Shown: positions 53,074 through 64,000 of the stretch, one piece after another
How the letters are laid out: each line of letters starts with the position of its first letter
Position numbering within the stretch: the stretch's first letter is position 1
DNA from: Sipunculus nudus
Lineage: Eukaryota > Annelida > Sipuncula > Golfingiida > Sipunculidae
Reading direction: 5' to 3'
DNA: 64,000 bases
Assembly: GCA_026874595.1 (NCBI GenBank)
Contig: CM049320.1
Coordinates: 40,137,214 to 40,201,213, forward strand
The notes under the pieces: generated by a model
What the model was told of the DNA's origin: nothing
What the model saw: only the letters and a program-made list of their open reading frames with translations
The model's database searches: none
Position numbers and translations under genes: made by a program

Positions 53074-53149
53074 GTTGTTTTTCTTTTTCAAACATCGATT
53101 GTAATTTTTAAAACCAATTCCCACCACTACTGCAGTCGTTTATGATTTC

Positions 53150-53350
53150 CTGTTTCGCAAGTTTTTCACCGAGGCCAAGAATCACACCAATGAGAGCAGG
53201 GTGTCATGGGTATAAATCTTGGGGGAGCTGGATGCACAATGTGATACCATGCTCTCATTGGTCGGATTACAATTCTTTTTCCCTGTGAAAGCCCTGGTGG
53301 TGAAACCAGAAGAATCTTGCTAAGGAGATTTAGAATGACTGCAGTGTATA
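53150..53350 (+). repeat. Dispersed repeat family C, copy 2
   Basis: Begins soon after the MITE. Phrases shared with copy 1 include ACCAATGAGAGCAGGGTGTC, GAGCTGGAT and CCCTGGTGGTGAAACCAG. Confidence 0.5.
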
Positions 53351-53703
53351 ACCGCTGCCTGAGGAGTGTACATTAACTGACCATAATGCACTTCTGTTAA
53401 ATCAATTCAGTTTTCACTTAACTCTGCAACTGAACAGTTACTGTTTGCGCAGACTTCCATGCAATACTCATTTCTGATATTTAAATGTAGTGTGAATCAG
53501 GATAAAAGAATTTCATATTTGGTCAGGATAATGAATTTCATGACCAATTTATCAACATAACAAGACCAACTAACATATGCACAAAAACAGGCTCATTGCA
53601 TCTCAGCAGTGAACAAATACATATAAGTATACAAACCAATTTGTGATCACACAGCCATCAATCTAATGATATAATAAGCAATGTTCCATCAGACCCGTCA
53701 AAT

Positions 53704-56700
53704 TTAATTGGCAGTGCTCTTGTACTGCTTGTTAAGTCTTTGTGGAAACTTGGCAACCAAGAAGTTTGATGCCAAATATGTCATCCCAAACAATAAGAAA
53801 ACCAGATTAACGTCAAACGGGAAGCCGATTTTGACACCACTGGTGATGGACCAGGCATAGATGCTCCCGCCGACTGTGGGAGCCATGGTCCTAAAACAAA
53901 GAAACATTATATGTCAGTGAACATAATATATATCACTTGTATATTACCTTACACATAAAAAGCTCAAGTCATTCTTTTACTTTAAAAAATATATGTGTTT
54001 TCTCCCCATAGGCTGTAGAAAAATTAAAACCAAAGGCCAAAAAATAACAAGTGACCCATGGGTCATGACGCTCAGCTGACTGGGAAGTGATCTGCCAAAG
54101 GAAATTTTATCATCTGAATGGTAGTATATACCCATTCAACTGAAGCATCAAACAGATGAACTAACAGGCCAAGATTGTGACTGTATTTATATATCTCAAA
54201 AATAGAGAAAAAATGCATAAACTTAAAAAAAAATACAGGTGGTTCAACCAGTCTGCAGAAACTAAACAAGGCCTACAGGCCTAATGCAAACCTGTGCATT
54301 GGGAAATACACCAGGTATAATGCTTCAATGCTGGACCATTACTTTCCATGTATATGAACTATGCAAGTACTAAACATCTTGAATAAGAAACAATTACACA
54401 AACATCACTGCTGAAATTCTGGCATAGGTGCACACAACACTAAAAAGATTGTAGCTGGCACCACCAGTCTTGTATACAACGAAGCTATCAGAGATATATA
54501 CATACGCCCAATTTCAGACTGATATATCAAACCCCTCCGGAGAAAAACGTGTGCAAAAGTCATGGTAGGTGGCGACACCTGTCTTGTGAGCGAGAAAGCC
54601 ATCAAAGACACATAGACAGGTCAAAATATTAGGCCAATACATCAAACTTACCTTGAGTCTGATGCATGGGGCTGACCAGGCTTAGGTGAGAAAGGCTGTT
54701 GCCCTGAGTGAACTGTGACAAATTGCTTGCTCAGACTACCGCACTGAGTGAACTCATGACCTGCACCTGGCTAGACTGAGTGAACTTTTGACCTGTACCA
54801 CGCTGCACTGAGTGAACTCTTGACCTGTTGCATAATCTGACACAGTTGGCAGTCTGCCAAAGCTATAAATAGAAGGCAGCTACTGCACTGAGTAAACTCC
54901 TGACCCATACCTGGCTGCACTGAGTGAACTCTTGACCTGTTGCCTAATTTGATACAGTTGGCAGTCTGTCAAAGCTATAAATAGATCCAGACTGACCTCT
55001 AGCCTGTTGCCAAATCTGAAATAGGAGCCACACCATTGCATAAGCTCATGCAGGGGCCCTGCCCTGAGGGGCTTGACACCCATGAAGTGATCACATGGTG
55101 CCCATTAGGTGTTCACAAGTCACCCATGAGGTGATCACATGGCATGTGCTTGGCTGCACTGATTGAAATCTTGACCTATATCTGGCTGCACTGAATGAAC
55201 TCTTGATCTGTTCCCAAATCTGAAACAGTTGGCAGTTTCTCAACCTATTTAAAGATACAGATTCAATCTTGGCCTGTTGGTATATTTGTTTAAACATACT
55301 GAAAGACTTTGGTTAAAATTTCTTTTTTCAAGCAGACATATTCATAAACTTTTTATCGAAATACCATAAAATCTGTGAAATTTCGTACAGGAAAAAATAA
55401 TTAAATTTGTGGAAATCCGAAATTTAACAGTCCATTTCAGCAGTTTTAAAATTCTGGTCTTCACAAGTTGAGATGCCTCGTCGGCAGTGGGCGATAATAG
55501 GAGACTCGAGTATTTCACTCGCCGATTTTGCATTCATCCGTGTGAACCATGAAGTTTCATTACTAAAAACATTATTTTCTATAATTGTGTTGTTTATTTT
55601 ATATTAAATCACTTTGGAAAAGGAATCTGAAAAGTATATCTGAAGGATTTAATCCTGTCATGAAGCTTGACACCCGTACTTGCATGCGTGACATCCGGGG
55701 CTTTTCCCGGAGAGATCGTTTTTCAGGTGGCTTACCAGCTTACGCATGGAAATCTCAACTAAGGGTGCACAAAAAGCTAGAGGTCTTTAGATCAATTAAG
55801 GAGTTAATCGATCCTGATTTTCTAATATCAAATTTCCAACCTCCGTTAAACTTCATGAACGTCTGCCAGTGCTTTGATGTACCGTTTGATCTCGTGTGAC
55901 TTGATTGTTGGGTGATACGGTACCCGGATACTCGAAACTGAGTCGTTCTGGTGTGAAATTCGAGATATTTATTTTAAATGTTTTAATCGAAATTAGCATT
56001 AATTTTCAAACTGATTAACATTAGCATTACATACACCGGAGCGCTGAGCTTGCTTGAAAGAGACCAATTTGAACCTGGCTTACACACGGAAATCCCCCTT
56101 TAGGGTGCACATAAAGCTAGTGGTCGTGAGATCATTTACGGAGTTAATCCTGATAATCCAATTTCCAACCTCCGTCAAACTTCATGGACGTCTGTCAGTT
56201 ATTCACGGCGTGTCGCTCGCATCCCGGACAAGTCACATTCGAGATATTTTTTAAAAAGTTTTTTCTATTGTCGCTGAAACGAAAATCTCAGTTTTCAGTC
56301 AAATTACATTCTATATGATGTAGATATAATTCATATTAATTATCAATAGCATGGCATTCACATCGATCGTCCCGGTGGGCTTGTTCAAAACCAGATAACA
56401 GGGTGAGGTTACATTCACGGCAGTCCTGCTAACGTCAAATATGGCGTAACAGACCATCTGCAGTTCGAAATTTAACATGTCATTTTAATAATTATGGTTA
56501 CTGAAGAAAGACCGTGTACGAAATTCATCGAGGTACGAAATTTCACAGATTTTACGGTATCTGGAATAATAAAAGATGCAGTACTTTCATTGTTAAAGGT
56601 CCAATAGTTCTGCCAAAAATCATTCTAGTAAAATTGAACATAATTTTTGTGCAATGTTACAGAATATATAATTGAAATAATAATTTTGAAGAACACTATT

Positions 56701-59700
56701 GCAGTCCTTAGTTTGAAAAAGACATAATAATGGCCATAAGACCAACTTAAGCTTTTCACAACTCAACCAAAAATCAACAAACTCAGTATATTATGATATG
56801 ATTGAAAGAACCATGTCTTAGGATAATTCTTTTGAAAAATTGAACAATTCAACTTGACAGTTTCATCATTAAGCTGAAAGAGGCTAAAATTATGTCAATG
56901 TAGGTGGCACCACTAAATCTACAACTTCAAATATGAGTTATGTGACCAACATTTGCACAATACCTGGTAATGCTAGCTTCTGTCATTTCTGAGAGTACTA
57001 TGTCAGTATGCTTACTTGGCCAAATGACTGTTCAAATTTGTGTAACTCCACTAAATGTCATCAAATGCAAACCATTTGAACAATCTTGCTAGGGCTTGCC
57101 TCTGGGATCATTTATGTAAAATATTTAACAATATGGCTGGACCGTCTACAAGAAGACGACTTTTAAAATATTGTCAGCTTTTTCCTTATAAAATCTAAGT
57201 AAATGCAGATAGCAAAAAAAATAAGCTGAATCCCACAAAATTTGATATGTGACAGATTACTGCATAAAAGCTGGGAATGGTAGCTCCTGCTATTCCTGAG
57301 AAATTATGGATTAATGTACAGATGACCAATGACCCCCGTACAAAAATAGATCAATTCAGGTGGCGCCCCCAATACCTGAATTTCATATATGACTCATATG
57401 ACCAACACTGGCAAAAAATTTGGTGATGATAGCTCAGGCTGTTTCTGAGACTGTTATTTTAGTATGCTTTTTTGGACAGATGACTAAGTTCAACTTCCTG
57501 AACAAAATTGAGGGAGATGGTATAAAAGATTATTTCTGTGAAATATTGAACAATTTGGCTTGAGTGTTGAGATTTTTAAAGGTTTTTTTAGCTTTTTCTC
57601 TATAACATTTATGAAAATTTTCAGATGGCTAATTTTTTGCATTAAATTTCATGATGCTAGCTCCAATCATTTTCAAAATAGTATGGGTATAAACGTTCAG
57701 AAGACAAACGCTGCCACACCATCGCATTCACAGGTTCACTAAAAATTTTTATACAGATGCATATTGAATGCAAAATTGTAATACAGATACATCTCACTGA
57801 TGGCAAAATCTTGAATTAATTTCACTATGGATACCAATTATTTATAATTCATGTACAGCTGTCTTTATATACCCACAGAGAGCTGTATAGCTGTGATTGT
57901 AAACATTGCCTGGCATGAGGAATATCTAAAAATCATAAATCTACATTTTTTAAAAGCTTTTAAAAAACATTCTTGTCCATATTAACCATAGATAACCTGA
58001 AATCTAAATGTCTAGAGGCATGATGTAATAAATGCTGATAAACTGGTGCCAGTCTAGATATATCTTAGATGTATCTGTGTATCTGCTTCACACAGCTAAC
58101 ATATATGGTAAAACCATATATTGAACCTTTATATTCAGCCAAAATTCATTCTTTGGAACCATAAAGGACAATTATTTTAAGAATTATTCAGGGGATTATT
58201 TTTGTAAAATATTAAACAAATTGGCCTCAGTAGGGTCAGTCAAAAATTTTTTACAGATTTATAACTTATATGGGAAAATACAGCAAAATGGCTAAGTTAA
58301 GCTTCCCATAACTCAGCCAAAAATCACTGAACCAAAACCATTTGAACAAACTTGAATTATCAACATCTAAGGATAATTAATTTGTGAGATTTACGAATTT
58401 GGCCCAGTGGTTTTTGAGGAGAATATCTTTGTAGCCACTGAGCTAAAATGGGCTGTTACAGCATATGACTAAATTCAGCTTCCCATATTTCAGCCAAAAG
58501 TTACTGAACTTAGACCATTTGAACAAATTTCAGAAAGCACTACCCTAGGATCATTTCTGTGCAATATTAAACTATTTGGCCATATGGTTTCAGAGAAGAA
58601 GTTTTTTGTAGCCATCAGTATGATACGGGCACTGATGACCCCCGTACAAAAAAGGTCGATGCAGGTGGCGCCACCAATACCTCAATTTCAGATATGTCTC
58701 ATGTGAACAACATTGGCATAAAATTTGGTGATGATAGCTCCAGCCTTTTCTGAGATTGTAATTTTAGTATGCTTTTATGGACAGATGACTAAGTTCAACT
58801 TCCTGTAACTCGGCCAAAAATCACCGAACTTAAACCATTCAAACAAACTTGAGAAAGATTATTCCAGGAATCATTTCTGTGAAATATTGGACAATTTGGC
58901 TGAACAGTTTTGGAGAAGAAGATTTTTAAAGCTTTTTTAGCTTTTTCCCTATAAAATCTAAGAAAATGCAGTTAGCCAAAAAATAAGCAAAATCCGATAT
59001 AGTTTTTTAGATGACTAATTTTTTGCATAAAATTTCGTGATGCTACCTCTTGCCGTTTTCAAGATAGTATCGGTTAACTTACAGACGACGGACAAAAACC
59101 AACGGACAACGGACGCTGGACAACGCCACACCATCGCATAAGCTTACAGGTTTGCTAAACAAGTGACCCATGGGTCATGACGCTCAGCTGCCAAGCATGA
59201 CCTGTGACATCATGGACTGAGATTCACAACTTCCAGTCAAATTTTGAAGAACCAATTTGCCAATTTGTTGAAAATTTTCTATGACAACAGAAATATATAT
59301 CACCTATGTCTGGTTAAAACACAGTGAATTGATGGTCTGAGGAAAATGCATGATTGTTAAGCTGTCAGGAACTATTCCCACAGCTTGCTTGAAACCTGTC
59401 AGTCTCAAAAGGAACACCACAAAGGGCAAATATAAGATCAAAATATATAGCAAAAATCAAGGAAATACTTGCAAGAATTATTGAGAAACAGGTGCTTCTG
59501 TATGAATTTTTATTCAATACAAGCCAACTGTATTGCACTTTTATAAATGATGGTAATATTTATTCAGAAATATTTGACCCAATCCTTTACAAGATTACAT
59601 AAATATACATCCAACTGCATTCACTTTAACTGTTCTTGAGATAATATGATCAAAAGGAATTAAAAGATTGTTGCCTGGTGGTCATATTGGACTTCTGACA

Positions 59701-62700
59701 ACAAACATTCTCTAAATCGGACCAAACATTAAAGAAAAATTACTGAAACTGCCCTGAAGAAAGAATTTCTAAGGTGGCTAACTGGCAGACATAATGGATT
59801 TCTGACAAGTATGACATTTGATATCCCACATTCTCCAATAAGAGACCAAACTTGGGGCAAATTATCCAGTAATAAATGCCCAAATTAATGTCCAGGCCCT
59901 TATATCAGATTTATAGATATGCAATTGTAAAAAGTGTAAGTCCAATATTTTTTATTATCACTCTGCTTTTCAATGGGGTCAGAAGGGTAGGTAAACTGCC
60001 AAACCTGAAAGAAAAGAAATGCAGAAAGCATGACTAAGAGTCTTGAAATAAAACAAAAAGCCATCCTAAATCAAGGTACACATCCACATATTATGAGAAC
60101 AAACACTTGCTTTTATATGTGGTGATATATATTAAAATATTCAGATATCTAGGAAACTAAGTTTATTGCTAGGATTCCATAAAATAAACTGCAAAATGTT
60201 CCCATCATCTTATAAATCAGTAGCTAAACCGTAATACTATACTCTCATAGTCTTAATGCCTGGCTGAAGCATTTTGACAACAGTGTTTTTGTTATGAAGT
60301 AAAGAGGTACTTATCACTGAGCCTTATCACTTAATAGGCTGATACAAAAGGGAGTCATATGTCACCAGTGTCACTCACAATTACAGCCACACAGGGAGAT
60401 GTACCAGCTGGAGTGGGATGGTTATATATACAAGAAAAATAGAGATGGTCTATAAAATAAGTAATTGTGAACATCCCTGACCTATGACCTTGGCCTTTTG
60501 CCCATATATCAACTGGATTCTTTCTAAATGATGGGTAACTACTGACCACTTAAATCTGGTGTAATTACTTGGCAACCAATGGGTGAATAACTTTGACCTG
60601 CAACCTTTAACCTGCTGACCACAAAATCAATAAGTTATTTATTCAAGCAAAAAGACCCATAAATATGAAGTTTGAGTCAAACTGAGTGATGCACAGATGT
60701 GTCATATGTGAAAGACTGAAGGTTTGGGTTGAACAGTTACACTTGAAATATGCTCACAAGCATTTAGAACAATTAAATATTGTGACCTTGACCTTTGACT
60801 TTTTGACCTCAACATCAAAAGGGTTCTTCCCTTATTGGTAGGTAAGCCATATATAACAGATGGAAGGTACAGATTGAAAAGTTTGCCTGAAAATGACTCC
60901 ACGCAAGAAGTGGGTGCTGTGAACTTGACCTTTGACCTCAAAATCAACAGGTCTTTTCCCCTGTTGGCAGAGAAGCGATATCAGTGCTGGAAGGTTTGGA
61001 ATGAAAAGTCTAGCTTGAAATGTGTCCACAACCTTTTCAAAGAAGTGGATCCTGTGACCCTGACCTTTGACCTTGTGACCTCAAAATCTATAGGATTCTT
61101 CTCCAACTTAGTAGGTGAGCTATATGTGAAAGATCAAAGAATTGGGATGAAAGGGTTGGCTTAAAATGCATTCACAGGCTTTTCAAAGAAGGGGCTCCTG
61201 TGACCTTGACCTTTGACCTTTTGACCTAAAAAAAATTATGGTTCTTCCCCTGTTGGTAGGTGAGCTGTATGTGAAAGATGGAAGGTTTGGGATGAAAATT
61301 TTGTCTCAAAGAGTTATTTCTCGGGGGTGCAAACACACCCCATAACTTCGAGAATATAGGTCGCAGTGACCTAATTTCAGGTTTGCAAGGAGATCTTTTT
61401 ATAACCTCTAAGACTGCATAGGGTTCATGGCCCTAGCCCCTACAGTTACGATTTGTGCCCTGCTAACGGCCGGACGGCCGGACGGACAGACGGAAGGACG
61501 CCGGACAAAGACCCATCGCTATAGCCCAGCATGACTGAAAGTCAGCTGAGCTAAAAAAACCACTCACTGGTCAATATTCATGCAAAGAATCATGGTGTAC
61601 TCTGCATTAGTTGTTCAGATACTTCAGCTTTTGTTTCAAATTTTCCATTATTCTGAGGGATACTTCGAAGAGTAACTGAATACCTGGAATACCCTGAGAA
61701 AATAGCTTAAATTTTCAATTATATAAATCATGATTATGCTGGCAAAGACCAGGGAATGTACATCTCTTTCAAATATATCAGCATTGAGCCAAATTGCCTG
61801 AACTCTGTGCCATGGCTCTGCTTACTTGCACTCTCCATACAGGACCAACCCCCAGGGGGCACTATGCATCACACTGTGCAATTGCATGATGGCAGTGGTT
61901 TAACTGCATGAGTTACAGAACGAATGTAGACTGACCACTGTGTAAAGAGTGGAGGAGTTATCAGTATATAATGTCTTACTATGTATATTATGCCATTATT
62001 TGTAATACTTCTGAGATTCTACATTAGAGCTTACCTTGCGATGGCTGTGAACATCATAGCCATACCATTCAGTGACCCCGCCAGATGTGGCTCAACTGAG
62101 TTGTTAACAAAGAGTGAGACGGATGAGAAACATGATGATCCCGCCAGCCTCTGTACCCCGACCACTACCACCAGGAGGCCAATCAACAGCACCTGCCTGT
62201 CAAAATAACGCATCTGACGTTCAGACATTACCTATGGACTGTGAGATGAAAAGTTAATGCACAGTTGTCTTTCTATCCATGAGGGTTTCAAATTCCTCAT
62301 ATTCATGAAACTGGGATTATATTCATATAAATAATGGTTTACTTTGTGAAAGTTTTTAAATGGCAAGATCCTGAAAATGAAACTCTCACAAAACACAAGT
62401 TTTTGAAGCGAACCAAATTGATCACGACTAATGTAATGTTGTGTATATGTATCTACTTCAGATCTGACTGAATCCAACAACACTGATCATGACTCATGTC
62501 ATGTGATGAATCTGTATCTACTTAAGCCATCCACATTGATCATAACTAATGTTATGTAATGAATTTGTATCTACTTCAGCCCACCACACTGATCATGACT
62601 AATGTCATATTATGTTTTTGTATCTACTCCAGCAAACCACATTGATCATGGCTAATGTCATGTAATGTATTTGTATCTACTTCAGCCCACCACACTGATC

Positions 62701-63423
62701 ATGACTAATGTCATATTATGTTTTTGTATCTACTCAAGCAAACCACATTGATCATGGCTAATGTCATGTAATGTATTTGTGTCTACTTCAGCCCACCACA
62801 CTGATCATGACTAATGTCATATTATGTTTTTGTATCTACTCCAGCAAACCACACTGATCATGGCTAATGTCATGTAATGTATTTGTATCTACTTCAGCCC
62901 ACCACACTGATCATGACTAATGTCATATTATGTTTTTTTATCTACTTCAGCAAACCACACTGATCATAATTTGTATTTACTTCAGTAAACCACACTGATC
63001 ATGACTAATGTCATGTAATGTATTTGTACCTACTTCAGATCTGACAAACTTATCAGCATATATAATTTACAGTATATGGATCATCTTGACATACATTTGG
63101 ATTACAAAATGATTTCACCTGGACCTGTCAGCATGTTTTGTGGAGTTACCCAAGACAAACAATTACAATATGTATCATGTTAATAGATGTTTGTAAGACA
63201 GATGACACACAAAAACTCATCACTAAGTTACAGATTACTCATAACATATTTTTAACTTGTTCTCTTCTTTCTGCACTTTATGCAGCGACCTGGTAACCTA
63301 ATTTAACACAACTTCTATCTATAAACATTTCCTGATTATTAATACTTACTGATCATGAAGTGGTCTGAATGAAGGGACTATTATGCTGGTAAAAATCACA
63401 ATACAGCAAGCGGCAGCAAAAAC
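53704..63423 (-). CDS. Major facilitator superfamily transporter, C-terminal exons (5' end outside window)
   Basis: Three exons in transcript order: 63423-63350, 62196-62035, 53890-53704, joined in phase 2; 423 nt, the last 140 residues, stop TAA. Hydrophobic segments: VFAAACCIVIFTSIIVPSF, VLLIGLLVVVVGV and VNLVFLLFGMTYLASNFLVA. Between them are NNSVEPHLAGSLNGMAMM and ARTMAPTVGGSIYAWS, where the pattern N-S-V...G-NG...R..P..GG is typical of transmembrane helices 10-11 of drug:H+ antiporter-like and ZIFL-like transporters. It is thus the end of a 12-helix plasma- or organelle-membrane transporter; substrate unknown. The acceptor at 62197 was chosen because only it keeps the frame open; an alternative AG at 62229 would shift it. 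The last intron is 8.1 kb of repeats. Confidence 0.8.
54047..54078 (+). repeat. 32-bp direct repeat, copy 1
   Basis: Core TGACCCATGGGTCATGACG then CTCAGCTG; identical to 59159-59190. It contains the palindrome TGACCCATGGGTCA. Confidence 0.85.
54700..55290. repeat. Degenerate tandem repeat with CTGAGTGAACTCTTGACCTG
   Basis: Units of roughly 100-125 bp contain CTGCACTGAGTGAACTCTTG, ACAGTTGGCAGTCTGCCAAA and GCTATAAATAGA. TATAAATAG occurs twice (about 54863 and 54976). At least five partial copies. Confidence 0.65.
55362..56559. mobile_element. DNA-transposon-like element with 27-bp inverted ends
   Basis: Ends 55362-55388 (TACCATAAAATCTGTGAAAT...) and 56533-56559 (...CAGATTTTACGGTA) are inverted copies with one mismatch and begin/end with TA, as in TA-targeting elements. 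Inside, a block of about 130 bp (AGGGTGCACA, AAGCTAG, GGAGTTAAT, TTTCCAACCTCCGT) is directly duplicated at about 55740-55870 and 56090-56200. No transposase; 1.2 kb, non-autonomous. Confidence 0.7.
56560..59158. repeat. Complex array of diverged repeats within the transporter intron
   Basis: Recurring phrases: CAGCCAAAAATCAC, AAACCATTTGAACAAACTTG, GAAATATTGAACAATTTGGC, GCTTTTTTAGCTTTTTCCCT, at about 56760, 57480, 58310, 58490 and 58810. A larger duplication pairs 57320-57720 with 58630-59150 (ATGACCCCCGTACAAAAA, AGGTGGCG, TTTGGTGATGATAGCTC, CGCCACACCATCGCAT). No coding signal. Confidence 0.65.
59159..59190 (+). repeat. 32-bp direct repeat, copy 2
   Basis: Identical to 54047-54078, same orientation, 5.1 kb away, placed at the right edge of the diverged repeat array. 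Confidence 0.85.
60470..61300. repeat. 135-146 bp tandem repeat carrying TGACCTTTGACCT
   Basis: At least four units with GTGACCTTGACCTTTGACCT, CAAAATCAA.AGG.TCTTCCC, TGTTGGTAGGTGAGCTATAT, GGAAGGTTTGGGATGAAAAG and TTTTCAAAGAAG. TGACCTTTGACCT occurs exactly at 60926-60938, 61061-61073 and 61207-61219, and with one change at 60789-60801. Confidence 0.8.
61310..61560. repeat. Repeat-element end with CCGGACGG run
   Basis: A short inverted repeat (GGGGTGCAAACACACCCC), then a non-coding stretch, then GGCCGGACGGCCGGACGGAC and the terminal phrase GTCAGCTGAGCTAAAAAAA. Similar CGGACGGAC endings follow repeat B at 45720 and the array at 59090. Confidence 0.5.
62400..63045. repeat. 59-bp satellite-like tandem array
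   Basis: About eleven monomers with ACTGATCATGACTAATGTCA and TTGTATCTACTTCAG. Alternating monomers differ (TCATATTATG with CAGCAAACCAC versus TCATGTAATG with CAGCCCACCAC), giving a 118-bp higher-order unit from about 62540 to 62900. Confidence 0.85.
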
Positions 63424-63482
63424 CTGAAATGAAGAGAAAACATTTATGTAAACACTGATTTACTTAGAATCTAAAGATCTGT

Positions 63483-63810
63483 CAAGAAGTCCCGACTAGA
63501 GTCCCGATTTTTAGACACTCAGACTTGGACTCTAGTGTCAGGGACTCGGACTTAGACTCAGAGTTAAGGACTCAGGAAATCAGGCCAAGTCCATCTCAAG
63601 TCCAGTATGAAAACATAAATACATAAAGACTTATATACATGCACAAACTACCAACAGATTACTTTGCCTACAAAAAAAGACTACATTTACTAAGCTTTAT
63701 ATCCGAGAGCTACATTTGTTCAAACATTCAAGTAAAAAGTACGTGTAAACTAATATTAAAATACATATAATCATGTGTTAATTGCAATTAGAATGCAATA
63801 AGCACATACA
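63483..63810. repeat. AGTCC-rich dispersed repeat, copy 2 (inverted)
   Basis: Starts with degenerate GACTC/AGTCC runs. Its interior GCACAAACTACCAACAGATT and GCCTACAAAAAAAGAC matches the reverse of 16385-16430. Opposite orientation to the 16135-16600 copy. Confidence 0.55.
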
Positions 63811-63980
63811 CCCTATTATGCATCTATTTAGTCAAGATGCCAGATGTGACATGTGGAACATGTTTCACCTATGATTCTACACAGTCAGTTGTCTAAGTAG
63901 CTCAACCTCCTGGAGGCTGTGTGCTATTAATTTTAAACTGGATAATGGAGTGTTAATGCTGACAACTGAATTTTAAATGG

Positions 63981-64000
63981 TAAACTAGATGTGTCGGAAC
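63981..64000 (-). mobile_element. Terminus of a second Pearl/Helentron-like element, cut by the window edge
   Basis: The last 20 bases are the exact reverse complement of 14006-14025, the right end of the 12107-14025 element. The body should continue beyond 64000 in the opposite orientation. Confidence 0.65.

Larger units (their letters stand above)
44532..53703. other. Intergenic region, repeat-rich
   Basis: No coding exon could be supported. It contains TA microsatellites, two copies of dispersed repeat B (45330-45780, 50880-51300), GGTGGCGCCACC-bearing sequence (47800-48240), two octamer-like GCAAATGC-rich patches, two copies of dispersed repeat C (51735-51960, 53150-53350), and a MITE at 52913-53073. 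The upstream region of the sulfotransferase gene is at its left edge; no clear core promoter was seen. Confidence 0.5.

Overview
The window is animal genomic DNA. Genes are split into short exons with GT-AG introns, intergenic DNA is AT-rich, and it is full of dinucleotide microsatellites, homopolymer G/C runs, miniature inverted-repeat elements and tandem-repeat elements. The gene families (C-type lectin, kelch, caspase, carbohydrate sulfotransferase, major facilitator transporter) and the repeat style (a 180-bp tandem-repeat element resembling bivalve Pearl/Helentron elements, a tRNA-derived SINE) point to a marine invertebrate, most likely a bivalve mollusc. That assignment is inference; no organism-specific marker was found.

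Four genes were reconstructed by hand from splice sites and matching intron phases. (1) Plus strand, 195-11711: the 3' part of a C-type lectin gene. Seven short acidic exons, four of them tandem duplicates, precede a two-exon lectin domain; every internal intron is phase 1. (2) Minus strand, 29822-15728: a 14-exon, 2880-nt reading frame of 959 residues. It joins a six-repeat kelch propeller, a roughly 410-residue Lys/Glu/Pro/Thr-rich linker and a C-terminal caspase fold whose catalytic cysteine is replaced. (3) Minus strand, 44531-38523: a complete three-exon, 435-residue Golgi carbohydrate sulfotransferase with both PAPS-binding motifs. (4) Minus strand, from beyond 64000 to 53704: the last three exons of a major facilitator superfamily transporter, with an 8.1-kb repeat-filled intron.

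Layout: 1-11.7 kb lectin gene; 12.1-14.0 kb tandem-repeat mobile element between two convergent genes; 15.7-29.8 kb kelch-pseudocaspase; 29.8-38.5 kb intergenic with microsatellites and dispersed repeats; 38.5-44.5 kb sulfotransferase; 44.5-53.7 kb intergenic repeats; 53.7-64 kb transporter 3' end and its repeat-rich introns. The three minus-strand genes lie head to tail, but nothing shows they act together. The lectin and the caspase-like protein would fit an immune or cell-death setting; the sequence does not prove this.

The most notable item is the kelch-linker-pseudocaspase protein, an architecture I do not recognise from any described family. Second are the duplicated phase-1 exons of the lectin stalk. 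Third is a 41-43 bp minisatellite that has copied the splice acceptor of the first caspase exon.
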